A DNA stretch of 64,000 bases from Actinopolyspora lacussalsi (lineage in GTDB: Bacteria; Actinomycetota; Actinomycetes; Mycobacteriales; Pseudonocardiaceae). Shown in pieces: positions 1 through 7,976 of this stretch. Positions within the stretch are counted from its first letter, which is position 1; each line of letters opens with the position of its first letter. Below the pieces are notes generated by a model. That model was not told where the DNA came from and ran no database searches. It saw nothing but the letters and a program-made list of their open reading frames with translations. Position numbers and translations under genes: made by a program. The stretch is taken from positions 1,125,501 to 1,189,500 of the forward strand of contig JAURUC010000001.1 of NCBI GenBank assembly GCA_030803735.1, in the 5' to 3' direction.

Positions 1-393
1 CGAGGCAGCCAACGTGCCATCGAGTTCGCCTACGAGTTCGCCTTCCGCCACGACGCTGAACTGATCGCCCTGTTGGCGTGGAACGAGATCCGCAAGTACG
101 CCCTGTCCGTCTCCGCGCGGCGCAAACTCAACTGGGAAGAGGCGCACGAGACCTGTCAACGGGTGCTTTCGGAATCGGTGGCCGGACAACGTGAGAATTA
201 TCCGGACGTCGTGCTGCGGAGCGAGGTGGTGACCAATGAGGGAGCCGCGGACGCGTTGTTCTCCGCCTCGGAACAGGCCGATCTGTTGGTCGTGGGCAGC
301 CACGGCAGGGGACCGATCAGATCGAGCCTGCTCGGCTCGGTCAGCTACGCCGTCGCACACTACGCACAGTGCCCGGTGGCCGTGGTCCACTGA
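1..393 (+). CDS. Universal stress protein (UspA family), 5' end outside window
   Basis: The reading frame is open from the first base of the window and ends at the TGA at 391-393, so only the C-terminal ~130 residues are present. The end carries the UspA nucleotide-binding signature: VVGSHGRG followed after a short gap by LLGSVS, the G-2X-G-9X-G(S/T) pattern of ATP-binding Usp domains. The last residues (CPVAVVH) match the usual final beta strand. UspA proteins are cytoplasmic and are induced by stress or dormancy; many actinobacterial members are tandem two-domain proteins, so this could be the second domain of one. An internal GTG or ATG start (for example near 73) is possible but would remove the first strand of the fold, so continuation from upstream is preferred. 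It converges with the DUF1876 gene downstream. Confidence 0.9.
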   Translation, partial: RGSQRAIEFAYEFAFRHDAELIALLAWNEIRKYALSVSARRKLNWEEAHETCQRVLSESVAGQRENYPDVVLRSEVVTNEGAADALFSASEQADLLVVGSHGRGPIRSSLLGSVSYAVAHYAQCPVAVVH

Positions 394-470
394 CGTTCTC
401 CCGGGCACCGGTGCGCTGACGGCAGTGGGTGCATCCGCGGAAACCGAGCGGAGCAAGCCCCGCGGCGTTA

Positions 471-740
471 CTAGGTGTGGAAGTAGGCCGGTTCACCGGT
501 GGACTGCTCGACGTCGGCGATGGAATCGTCCAGCAACTGGTGCGCCAGCTGTGACAGCGCACGCGAGGCGGCGAGTTCGGCACCGATCCGCGGAATGTTG
601 CTGTCGTGCGGATTGCGGCGGGCCAAGCCGTTGGCCCGGACCTCCGGCTGGTGCTGCCGGTGCAGTCTGGCCTCGGCGTGTGTTCGGTCCTCGCGTTCGT
701 CGATGAAAATCGTCACCGACCATTCCTCTGTGGCGATCAT
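471..740 (-). CDS. DUF1876 domain-containing protein
   Basis: An 89-residue protein starting ATEEWSVTIFIDE and containing a HAEARL / NPHDSNIPRIGAELAASRAL core, typical of the short actinobacterial DUF1876 family. Its function is not established. Members are commonly found beside universal stress proteins and other dormancy or hypoxia genes, which fits the neighbouring UspA and DUF7144 genes. The start at 740 was chosen because GAAGGGAAGAAG lies just upstream; an in-frame start 21 nt further up would overlap that ribosome-binding site. No signal peptide or membrane segment is visible. Confidence 0.85.
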   Translation of the reverse strand: MIATEEWSVTIFIDEREDRTHAEARLHRQHQPEVRANGLARRNPHDSNIPRIGAELAASRALSQLAHQLLDDSIADVEQSTGEPAYFHT

Positions 741-974
741 GATCTTCTTCCCTTCGCCCACGAGTACTCGGAAGCGCTTCTTCCGGGCCCGTCCGGTGCT
801 GTACGGGTCCCGATGCTGTACGGATCTCGCATCCGAATCGCCGACATTGTCCGGACGGGAATCATCGGGCTCACATTCGTGCGGCTGCCCGGTGTCCCCA
901 TGATGGTGGGCACACCGTTATCACCACAAGTGATCGAGTTGTTGACGGAAAGACCGCACCAATTTTTGCGAATA

Positions 975-1409
975 TTACTCACGCACCGCGGGAATTCCGC
1001 GCAGCTGAGTAGCCAGTGCCCAGATCACCACCACGTCCACCGCGATGATCAATACCGACCACAACGGTTGGAACGGGATGAACAGGAAATTGCCCAACGC
1101 GCTCACCGCGACGATCACGATACCGGTGACGCGCGCCCAGCGCCGTCGCGACAGCAGCGCCGCACCGGTGGCTCCGACCAGCAGGCCCAGCGCCACGTGC
1201 ACCCATCCCCAAGCCGTGATGTCGGCACCGAAGAAGTAACCCCCGGCAACCACGTAGAACGAACTCTGCAGCAGTGCCGTGAGGCCGACAACGACGTGGA
1301 AAAGCCCGATGATCACCATCAGCACGCTGGCGAACATCTCCACACCGCTGGCCAGGACTCCGTGGGAACGGTCGACCGGGGATCCGGTCCCGTGCTCGGC
1401 GTGTGCCAT
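975..1409 (-). CDS. DUF7144-type four-helix membrane protein
   Basis: A 144-residue integral membrane protein with four hydrophobic segments, roughly residues 25-47, 58-78, 84-104 and 110-132. GLFHVVVGL in the first helix, AWGWVHVALGLLVGATG in the second to third, and a conserved short basic loop SRRRWAR match the DUF7144 family of actinobacteria. Role unknown; probably in the cytoplasmic membrane. The start at 1409 is preceded by GGGGGAG at good spacing, whereas the longer in-frame starts (1427, 1496) have no ribosome-binding site. It lies in a run of small stress-linked genes. Confidence 0.8.
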   Translation of the reverse strand: MAHAEHGTGSPVDRSHGVLASGVEMFASVLMVIIGLFHVVVGLTALLQSSFYVVAGGYFFGADITAWGWVHVALGLLVGATGAALLSRRRWARVTGIVIVAVSALGNFLFIPFQPLWSVLIIAVDVVVIWALATQLRGIPAVRE

Positions 1410-1717
1410 CTGCCAACACTCCCCCATCAAACGTAGCCGGTGATTCGGATCCGTTTCGTCAAGCGGCACCGGCTGAACACCGCTGCAGCAGAACAACGGA
1501 AACGGGCCGATCGACGAGTTCAGCCTAGGCAGGACACATCACGCCCCATAGGGCACAAGGTCCCGTGGGAGCGGCGCCGCACGACCGCTGGCGTGCGGAG
1601 GCGTCAACCGCGTGTCGTGACCTCGTCAACCGGGAACGAATGACATAAGACCCTTCGGAAGCGCCACCGGTCACGACGATGCTTGCGGTGACGACACCAC
1701 GGCCTGGGAGGTGGGCC

Positions 1718-1984
1718 ATGCTCGATCGGTACGAACGGCGCAGGCTGGACGAGATCGAGCACCAGCTCAGCGGTGACGACCCCCACCTGGCCGAACTCAT
1801 GAGCAACGAGGGTTCCCGCCGGTCTCGCGGGCTGCGGTTCAACCTCCGCACGGGGATAATCGTCTTCTCCTACGCGTGCGCGCTGCTGTGCCTGGTGCTC
1901 GGTGAAGGAGCGGGCTTCTTCCTGGGGGTCGCGCTCGCGACCGTGATGATCGGGCTGTACGACTGGACGATGCGTGCCGTTTGA
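1718..1984 (+). CDS. DUF3040 family membrane protein
   Basis: An 88-residue protein beginning MLDRYERRRLDEIEHQLSGDDP, close to the DUF3040 signature (L-S-x-x-E-R-R-x-L-x-E-I-E-x-x-L). It is followed by two hydrophobic helices at about residues 48-65 and 67-82. DUF3040 proteins are small actinobacterial membrane proteins of unknown function. The start at 1718 has GGGAGGTGGGCC directly upstream; the longer frame from 1679 lacks such a site. It converges on the lactate monooxygenase-type gene, separated by about 60 nt. Confidence 0.85.
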   Translation: MLDRYERRRLDEIEHQLSGDDPHLAELMSNEGSRRSRGLRFNLRTGIIVFSYACALLCLVLGEGAGFFLGVALATVMIGLYDWTMRAV

Positions 1985-2047
1985 ACCACTGCGGCCCGGT
2001 CCGAAACCGTTGCGCCCCGTTCCAAAGGCACGGCCCGGTCACGGGAC

Positions 2048-3340
2048 TCAGCTGTGAACCGGCCGCAGCAGCCCCGGTTCCAGCTCGGCCGGTGCGGCGA
2101 TTCCGGCCAGCGCCATGGTGATGTCGAGCTCGGCCACCAGGTGTTCGAGCACGGTTCGTACCCCCTCGGCACCCCCCGCGGCCAGTCCGTAGGCATAGGG
2201 CCTGCCGATGCCTGCCGCGGTCGCGCCGAGCGCCAGAGCCTTGCACGCGTCCGCGCCAGTGCGGATCCCGCTGTCGAACAACACGGGGATCCGGTCGTCG
2301 ACTTCGGCCACGATGCCGGGCAAGGCGTCCAGCGCCCCGAGAGCGCCGTCGATCTGACGGCCACCGTGATTGGACACGAGGATGCCGTCCACTCCGGCAT
2401 CGAGGGCGCGTCGCGCGTCCTCGGCGTGCTGCAGCCCCTTCAACACGATCGGCAGGCTGGTCCGTTGCCGGACGAAGTCGAGCTCGGCCCAGGTCAGCGA
2501 GGACCGGGAGAACACGTCCAGGAACGTCTCGACCGCCGCTCGCGGGTACGGTGAGCGCAGGTTGGTCAGCAGTGAGCCGGGATGATTGCGGCTCATCGAC
2601 CACAACGCCCGCAGCGCCTGCGGTGTTGGGGTGGGAGCGGGGGAAATCGCCGGACGCTCGGCACGTCGTCGTACCAGGGAGGCGAACACGGGGTCAGCGG
2701 TGTACTGCGCGATGCCCTGACCGTGTGCGAACGGCAGGAAACCCGCATCGAGGTCGCGGGGGCGCCAGCCGAGCACGTGCGTGTCCAGTGTGATCACGAT
2801 GGCCTCGCAGCCCGACTCCTCGGCACGGCGGAGCATGCTGGTGACGAGGTCGTCGTCACTGCTCCAGTACAGCTGGAACCAGCGGACGGCGTCCGGGGCG
2901 ACCTCGGCCACCCGCTCCATCGAGTAGGAGGCCTGGGTGGACAGCGTCACGGGAACACCGGTGGATGCGGCCGCACGGGCGACCGCGAGGTCACCGTGCC
3001 GATGGACGAGTTCCAGCACCCCGATGGGCGAGAGGAACAACGGGGCGGGCACCGCGCGGCCGAACAGGTCGATTCCGAGATTCCTGCTGGAAACGTCACG
3101 AAGCATGCTGGGGACGATCCGGTGGCGCTCGAACGCGGTCCTGTTGGCCGCGGCGGTACTCTCCGTCCCGGCCGAGCCCTGCAGATAGTTCCAGGCCCGT
3201 CGCGAAATCGCCGAACGGGCGGCCAGGCTCAGGCGTCGCGGATCGACCGGAACCCGGGGCTTGCGGCCGTAAACCCCCTCTCGGTATATGTGCGTCTGGA
3301 TAGCGCGGCCGATGTTGCCGATGTTGTTCGCCAGTGACAT
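2048..3340 (-). CDS. FMN-dependent lactate 2-monooxygenase / alpha-hydroxy-acid oxidase
   Basis: A 430-residue cytoplasmic flavoenzyme of the FMN-dependent alpha-hydroxy-acid dehydrogenase family. Visible family features are LFLSPIG near the N-terminal barrel strands, WFQLYW, ITLDTHVLGWRPRD, VLKGLQHAEDA, the SNHGGRQ motif carrying the catalytic His (residue ~325), and LFDSGIRTGADACKAL plus GIGRPYAYG for FMN phosphate binding. The GWRPRDL segment with the following insert is closer to mycobacterial lactate 2-monooxygenase (L-lactate plus O2 to acetate, CO2 and water) than to glycolate or lactate dehydrogenases, but exact substrate and product cannot be told from sequence. It lies downstream of the efflux gene, behind a strong terminator, so it is probably transcribed alone. 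Confidence 0.85.
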   Translation of the reverse strand: MSLANNIGNIGRAIQTHIYREGVYGRKPRVPVDPRRLSLAARSAISRRAWNYLQGSAGTESTAAANRTAFERHRIVPSMLRDVSSRNLGIDLFGRAVPAPLFLSPIGVLELVHRHGDLAVARAAASTGVPVTLSTQASYSMERVAEVAPDAVRWFQLYWSSDDDLVTSMLRRAEESGCEAIVITLDTHVLGWRPRDLDAGFLPFAHGQGIAQYTADPVFASLVRRRAERPAISPAPTPTPQALRALWSMSRNHPGSLLTNLRSPYPRAAVETFLDVFSRSSLTWAELDFVRQRTSLPIVLKGLQHAEDARRALDAGVDGILVSNHGGRQIDGALGALDALPGIVAEVDDRIPVLFDSGIRTGADACKALALGATAAGIGRPYAYGLAAGGAEGVRTVLEHLVAELDITMALAGIAAPAELEPGLLRPVHS

Positions 3341-3457
3341 GCGTTTCCCTCAAAGCCGTTCAGCCAACCGACCCCTGTTCCGGGTACCGCAGAAGATAGC
3401 CGCGCCGCGGCCGTCCCGAACACCCCGGATCCCACGGCCATGTTCGTGGAAAACACG

Positions 3458-3487
3458 GCGGGGCGGTGTCGTCGGGCACCGCCCCGC
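3458..3487 (-). terminator. Intrinsic terminator after the Bcr/CflA gene
   Basis: Perfect 11-bp stem (3458-3468 with 3477-3487) around an 8-nt loop. On the minus strand it is followed by GTTTTCC. It separates the efflux gene from the flavoenzyme gene. Confidence 0.7.
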
Positions 3488-3543
3488 TCGAACTAGGAGA
3501 CGAACCGGTCGGGCTCAGCCGGGAGGGTCCGTCGGAACCGGGC

Positions 3544-4815
3544 TCACGCCGTGGCCCGCGAGTCCGCCGCGTTGCGACGGTTTCCCGCCATGGTCACGGC
3601 GGTGAGGGCGATCAGCGCGATCAGCACACCCGTTGTCATGGCGATCGCCAGTGCCGAGGCGTCGTTGCCGAGCAGGCCGACGACGGGGGCGGTGAACGCA
3701 CCGAGGCCGAACTGTCCGGCTCCCAACAGCGCGGCGGCCGTACCCCCGGAGTCACCGTGCCGGGAGAGCGCCAGCGCTGGGGCGTTCGGCAGTACGAAGC
3801 CGACCGAGCCCAGCACGAGCAACAGCGGCACGAAGAAACCGACGATCCCGCCGAGTCCGGTGGTGGTGAACAGGGTCAGCACGATCCCGGCCGTCGTGGC
3901 CGTGGCCAACGCCCCGAACACGATCTGGTGGGAGGAGAACTTGCGCAGCAGCACGACGTTGAACTGCGTGGCACCGATGATCATGAGAGCCCCGAGTCCG
4001 AAGACCAGGCCGAACTGCTGCTGGTTGAGTCCGAACTGCTCCTGCAGCACGAACGAGGCACCGGAGATGTAGGAGAACAACGCGGACATGCCGAGCGCTG
4101 CCACCAGCACCATGACCAGGAACTGGCCATCGGTGAACAGCTCCCGGTAGGAGCGCATCACCGGTTTTATGCCGCCCTTGTGCCTGCGTTCGGGCGGCAG
4201 GCTCTCGCGCAGTGCCAACGAGGCCAGCACCAACAGCAGGACACCCAGCACGGCCAGCACGGCGAACACACCGCGCCAGGACAACTGCAGCAGGATGATG
4301 CCGCCCAGGGTCGGCGCCAGGATCGGTGCCGCTCCGTTGACCAGCATCAGTCGGGACAACGTGGTCGCGGCGGTGCGTCCGGTGAACAGATCGCTCACCG
4401 AGGCCAGCGCGACGACCATGGCCGCGGCACCGCCCGCACCCTGCAGCACCCGAAGAATCCCCAGCACCAGGATGTTCGGGGCGAGCAAGCACAGTAATGA
4501 GGCCACGACGTGTAACGAGATTCCCACGATCAGGGGGATCCTGCGCCCCACCGCGTCGGAGAACGGCCCCATGAACAGCTGTCCCAGTCCGAGCCCGAGC
4601 AGGGTCCCGGTCAGGGTCAACTGTGTCTGCGAGGAACTCGCCTCCAGACTCTCACCGATGTCGGGCAGGGCGGGCAGGTACATGTCGATGGTCAGCGGAA
4701 CCAGGGCAACCAGGGCGCCCAGTACGAGAATGATCCGGGTTCTTTCCCACCCGGTGGGTTCACTCACACCCGCCTGGTTCGGGGTGGAAGTGCTGTGCTC
4801 TGCGACTCGTTCCAT
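3544..4815 (-). CDS. Bcr/CflA-type multidrug efflux MFS transporter
   Basis: A 423-residue protein with about 12 hydrophobic segments. LVALVPLTIDMYLPALPDIG in the first helix and GQLFMGPFSDAVGRRIPL between helices 2 and 3 (MFS motif A) are hallmarks of the Bcr/CflA drug:H+ antiporter subfamily (DHA1). Loop RESLPPERRHKGG separates the two six-helix halves. It probably exports small toxic compounds; the substrate cannot be read from sequence. The start at 4815 is supported by GGAAGG 6-9 nt upstream; the longer start at 4863 would lie inside an inverted repeat that looks like an operator. The spacing suggests a single-gene transcript ending at the terminator near 3460. Confidence 0.88.
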   Translation of the reverse strand: MERVAEHSTSTPNQAGVSEPTGWERTRIILVLGALVALVPLTIDMYLPALPDIGESLEASSSQTQLTLTGTLLGLGLGQLFMGPFSDAVGRRIPLIVGISLHVVASLLCLLAPNILVLGILRVLQGAGGAAAMVVALASVSDLFTGRTAATTLSRLMLVNGAAPILAPTLGGIILLQLSWRGVFAVLAVLGVLLLVLASLALRESLPPERRHKGGIKPVMRSYRELFTDGQFLVMVLVAALGMSALFSYISGASFVLQEQFGLNQQQFGLVFGLGALMIIGATQFNVVLLRKFSSHQIVFGALATATTAGIVLTLFTTTGLGGIVGFFVPLLLVLGSVGFVLPNAPALALSRHGDSGGTAAALLGAGQFGLGAFTAPVVGLLGNDASALAIAMTTGVLIALIALTAVTMAGNRRNAADSRATA

Positions 4816-5341
4816 CACGACCTTCCGTACAGGGTGTGAAGATGACAGGACTGCCAACTTCACAGCGAACGTGAAGGAGGTTTTATTCCCGTGGAACGAA
4901 AAGCCTCTCGGGTTTCAGCCGGTCGTACGAACGTGATTCGAATCGCCCGGCAGGACGCACGTCGCACCTTCGCAGATCGGTTTCGAAACGCATGCGTTCG
5001 ATGGCCCTCCGTGATGTCTCGCTCTGCCGGGTTCGTTCCCCGGCGCCCGTGGAACGTGTCGGCTACCACAAAGCAAAACGAAAAGAATTCACACCGTTTC
5101 GGGGGATCGGACCACGGCACCCCTAAATCCCGACGCCCCATTACCGGACAGCAGCCGTCGAGGAAATTTCCCGCGCACGAACAACTCGTGAGTACGTTGA
5201 CCAATCGCCGCCGTTGGAACCAGGCCCGCCGGCACGGGAGGCGGCCGTTTTCCCGCCACGCGGAGCCGTGGTGATCGCGCGGCACGACGGGCTGGGCTAA
5301 CGTTTTCCTGGGCAGTCACCGGCGGAAAAACCGGAGTTCAA
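4816..5341. other. 526-nt intergenic region between efflux gene and SDR
   Basis: Divergent promoter region. Apart from the inverted repeat next to the efflux gene I see no gene, RNA or repeat. The short open frames on both strands lack ribosome-binding sites and recognisable motifs. Confidence 0.6.
4835..4864 (-). promoter_or_regulatory. Inverted repeat upstream of efflux gene (candidate operator)
   Basis: TGTGAAG (4835-4841) and CTTCACA (4858-4864) form an exact 7-bp inverted repeat with 16-nt spacing, 20-50 nt upstream of the efflux start codon. Position and symmetry suit a repressor site. No regulator gene lies next to it, so the assignment is inferred. Confidence 0.35.
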
Positions 5342-6049
5342 GTGCAATTGCGGAACAAGAACGTCCTGATAGTAGGAGCGAGCGGGGTATTGGGTGGCAA
5401 GCTCGCCCACAAGCTGCACGAGGCGGGCACCCGCACCTATCTGGCCGGACGCGACCGGAACGAACTCGCCACCGTTTCCGAGGAGCTCGACGGAACGCCC
5501 TACTCGATCTTCGAAGCGATCGACACCGACTCCTGTCGCCGAGTGGTCGACACGGCGGCCGAATCCCTGGGCGGACTGGATCTAGTGCTGATCGCCACGG
5601 GCGTCGCGGCGTTCGGCCGCACCTCGGACGCCGAGGACGCGGTGACCGAGCACCTGCTGACCATCAACACGCTCGCGCCCATAGTGCTCGCACGTGCGGC
5701 ACTTCCCCATCTGGAGCGAAGCGGGGGGACGTTGGCCGCGCTCTCCGCGATACTGGCCGACCATCCCACGGCGGAGATGGCCGACTACTCGGCCAGCAAG
5801 GCGGCACTGTCGGCGTGGCTGACCGCCACCCGACGGGAAATGCGCGGACGGGGAGTCGACGTGTTCGACATCCGACCACCGCACATGGAAACCGGGCTGG
5901 TGGATCGCGCACTGAGCGGAACACCGCCCCGCATGCCGCCGGCCGCCGACACCGACGAAGTGGTGGAAACCATCGTCTCCGGCATACGCGACAGCGCGCA
6001 CGAACTGCGCTACGACCTCGAGCAGCGACGGCTACGGCTGGTCTTCTGA
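5342..6049 (+). CDS. Short-chain dehydrogenase/reductase (SDR family)
   Basis: A 235-residue Rossmann-fold oxidoreductase. The N-terminal VLIVGASGVLGGKLAHKL is the SDR cofactor motif (GxxGxxG type), LAGRDRNEL follows strand 2 and suggests NADP preference (Arg after the strand), and ALSAILADH then YSASKAAL supply the catalytic Ser, Tyr and Lys. INTLAP lies where the usual NxxG/N active-site Asn is found. Substrate unknown. The start is GTG at 5342 with GGAG six nt upstream. It stands alone between the efflux gene and the erm leader region. Confidence 0.85.
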   Translation: MQLRNKNVLIVGASGVLGGKLAHKLHEAGTRTYLAGRDRNELATVSEELDGTPYSIFEAIDTDSCRRVVDTAAESLGGLDLVLIATGVAAFGRTSDAEDAVTEHLLTINTLAPIVLARAALPHLERSGGTLAALSAILADHPTAEMADYSASKAALSAWLTATRREMRGRGVDVFDIRPPHMETGLVDRALSGTPPRMPPAADTDEVVETIVSGIRDSAHELRYDLEQRRLRLVF

Positions 6050-6125
6050 ACCGACCGCTTCCCGCACAGTGCCCCCGATGTCCCCGGACGGTGGTGTGGC
6101 ATCTCGGCCGGTTCGGCACCATTGC

Positions 6126-6294
6126 TAGAGTAATCATCGATGGGTATCAACGCGAGTGCTCCCTTCTACGTGAGGCCCCGCCGCTGACGGCGGGGAGCTG
6201 ATCTTCACTTTTCGCAGCTCCGCCGCGTATCGGAGTCATCGCCGGTGCGGCTCTCGGCTGCCCGGCTCCGTTCTTCACTCCGCGGAGCACACCC
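6126..6294 (+). promoter_or_regulatory. erm promoter and translational-attenuator leader
   Basis: A -10-like TAGAGT (6126-6131) would start transcription at or near the leader ATG at 6140. Three structures follow. First, a perfect 8-bp hairpin (6176-6183 with 6188-6195) has the leader stop codon TGA as its 4-nt loop. Second, GAGCTG (6195-6200) is complementary to CAGCTC (6215-6220). Third, GCTCCG (6265-6270) pairs with CGGAGC (6283-6288), which contains the erm ribosome-binding site GGAG (6284-6287). The same pentamer CGGAG also occurs at 6231-6235, so the anti-SD element could pair upstream or downstream. This layout is typical of macrolide-inducible attenuators; the mechanism is inferred. 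No clear -35 is visible. Confidence 0.6.
6140..6187 (+). CDS. Putative erm leader peptide (15 aa)
   Basis: ATG at 6140 opens a 15-codon frame, MGINASAPFYVRPRR, ending with TGA at 6185-6187 in the loop of a perfect 8-bp hairpin. No ribosome-binding site precedes it, and the presumed promoter places the transcript start at about the ATG, so it would be translated as a leaderless message. The basic C-terminus (RPRR) resembles the +X+ drug-stalling motifs of known Erm leader peptides. It is too short for homology, so the call rests on position and structure. Confidence 0.5.
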   Translation: MGINASAPFYVRPRR

Positions 6295-7149
6295 ATGTCT
6301 CATTCCCACCCTGGCGGGCCGCACGAGCTCGGCCAGAACTTCCTCGTCGACCGGTCCACGATCGCCGTGATCGAGAACCTCGTCGCCGGAACGAACGGAC
6401 CGATCGTCGAACTCGCCGCCGGCGACGGTGCCGTCACCGTGCCGCTCGGCCGGTCCGGACGGCCGATCACCGCCGTGGAACTCGACCCCGGCAGAGCACG
6501 ACGATTGCGGCGGCGCACCCCCGAGCACGTCACTGTCGTCAACACCGACATCCTGCGTTTCACCCTGCCCGGGACTCCGCACGTGCTGGTAGGCAACCTG
6601 CCGTTCCATCTCACCACGGCGGTGCTCAAACGCGTGCTGGGAGCGCACGAGTGGCGAACCGCGGTCCTGCTGGTGCAGTGGGAGGTCGCCCGCAGGAGAT
6701 CCGGTGTGGGCGGAGCAACGATGCTCACGGCCCAGTGGTGGCCCTGGTACGAGTTCAGCCTGCGACAGCGGGTACCGGCGCGTGCCTTCCGGCCGGTGCC
6801 CTCCGTCGACGGCGGCCTGCTCGTGATGAGGAGGCGGGAAGTCCCCCTGGTCACCACAGCGGGTGAGGAGTACCGGCGATTCGTCAGAGACGTCTACACC
6901 GGCCGGGGACGGGGGCTGGGCGAGATCCTCGAACGCACGGGGCGGATCGACCGCTCCGCCCTGCGGGAGTGGCTGCGCCTGGAGCACGTCTCGACCCGAT
7001 CGCTGCCCAAGGAACTCACCGCCGAGCAGTGGGCCTCGCTGTGGCACCGGGTCACGGCGACCAGCGAGGGGACCGACGAGGGAACGCCGCACCGTCGGCG
7101 GGGTGGCACCACACGTTCCGGGCGGCGTGGTCGGAACCGGAACCGCTGA
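6295..7149 (+). CDS. erm: 23S rRNA (adenine-N6)-methyltransferase, Erm family
   Basis: A 284-residue rRNA methylase predicted to methylate A2058 of 23S rRNA, giving macrolide-lincosamide-streptogramin B resistance. HELGQNFLVD (residues 10-19) is the KsgA/Erm N-terminal motif; IVELAAGDGAVT (37-48) is the SAM-binding motif I; VELDP (61-65) is motif II; GNLPFHLTTAVL (100-111) is the catalytic NLPF motif IV; FRPVPSVDGGLLVM is the conserved late motif. The last ~25 residues are rich in Arg and Gly, as in actinomycete ErmE-type enzymes. Start at 6295 with GGAG (6284-6287), itself inside a palindrome and a predicted sequestering stem. An attenuator leader precedes it. It could serve self-resistance or defence against competitors; no macrolide synthase is in view. 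Confidence 0.93.
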   Translation: MSHSHPGGPHELGQNFLVDRSTIAVIENLVAGTNGPIVELAAGDGAVTVPLGRSGRPITAVELDPGRARRLRRRTPEHVTVVNTDILRFTLPGTPHVLVGNLPFHLTTAVLKRVLGAHEWRTAVLLVQWEVARRRSGVGGATMLTAQWWPWYEFSLRQRVPARAFRPVPSVDGGLLVMRRREVPLVTTAGEEYRRFVRDVYTGRGRGLGEILERTGRIDRSALREWLRLEHVSTRSLPKELTAEQWASLWHRVTATSEGTDEGTPHRRRGGTTRSGRRGRNRNR

Positions 7150-7384
7150 GTCGGGAGGTTCCGCCAAGCGGGCATCGACAGTGACCGGAACAGCCGGAGC
7201 CGGGCTCTCGGAAGGGGACGCGACGTGCGAGACGTCCACCTCCGTGTCCCGGCCCCGGCCGCTTTCGCTCCCACAACCCCGTGGCGTCGGAGAGCGGGTC
7301 CGCCAGGAAGTCGGCGGACATGTCGGCGAACGCGCCGCCGTTACCCAGATCCACGGCGTGGATGCGGAACTCCGGCCCTGGATC

Positions 7385-7873
7385 TCACACCGAGCCGGAG
7401 CCGCTGTGGTACGAGGGCTGTCGCTCCAGGTACCTCGCGTTCGGTTCGGCGAACCCGAAGTCGCGGTAGAGCTCGTGCGCGTCGTCGGTGTGCAGCATCC
7501 ATTTGAAGTTCTTGCCCGGACCGTTGTCGATCATCTCGTGCACCAGTCCCCTGCCGAGGCCCCGACCGCGGTGCGCGGTCTCGATGTAGACGTCGGCAAG
7601 GTAGGCCATGGCCACGCCGTCGGAGAACGCCCGGGCGAAACCGACGGTATCGCCGTGCGGGTCGTAACAGCCCACCACGCGCCAGGCGTGCCGAACCTGT
7701 CGGTGGAAGTCGTCGAACTCGCGCCAGCGGCCCCAGTAGGCCTCGGTGGACAGGAAACGCCAGACGGCGTCGAGGTCGAGCCGGTTCGGATCGTCGTCGA
7801 ACTCGTAAGGGTGATGCGGCGACACGCCCCGATCGAAGCAGACTCGGGTGGGATCTCGCCACTGCTTTTCCAC
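7385..7873 (-). CDS. GNAT family N-acetyltransferase
   Basis: A 162-residue acetyltransferase. AYLADVYIETAHRGRGLGRGLVHEMI (residues ~90-115) is the central strand plus the acetyl-CoA pyrophosphate loop (Q/R-x-x-G-x-G/A), and HELYRDFGFAEP near the end is the typical C-terminal GNAT motif. The order suits a small soluble acetyl-CoA-dependent transferase; substrate unknown. It converges with erm, leaving about 235 nt in which I see no gene with a convincing start. Confidence 0.85.
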   Translation of the reverse strand: MEKQWRDPTRVCFDRGVSPHHPYEFDDDPNRLDLDAVWRFLSTEAYWGRWREFDDFHRQVRHAWRVVGCYDPHGDTVGFARAFSDGVAMAYLADVYIETAHRGRGLGRGLVHEMIDNGPGKNFKWMLHTDDAHELYRDFGFAEPNARYLERQPSYHSGSGSV

Positions 7874-7976
7874 GTGATCCCGGGGGCGACGAGCTCACCC
7901 CGACCCGGTGAGAGGTCGGGGCTCTGCCACCGTCGGACCCGGCAGCGGCTCGTGCGGGAGCCACAACCGGTGCGGC

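Noticed and set aside
3900..4100. Repeated-looking GC blocks in the efflux gene
   Set aside because: They are explained by repeated hydrophobic helices and codon bias, not by true DNA repeats.
7052..7384. Open minus-strand frame continuing past the GNAT stop codon (DLGNGGAFADMSADFLADP...)
   Set aside because: It looks somewhat protein-like, but has no convincing start or ribosome-binding site, turns into Gly/Arg-rich sequence and overlaps the erm 3' end antisense.
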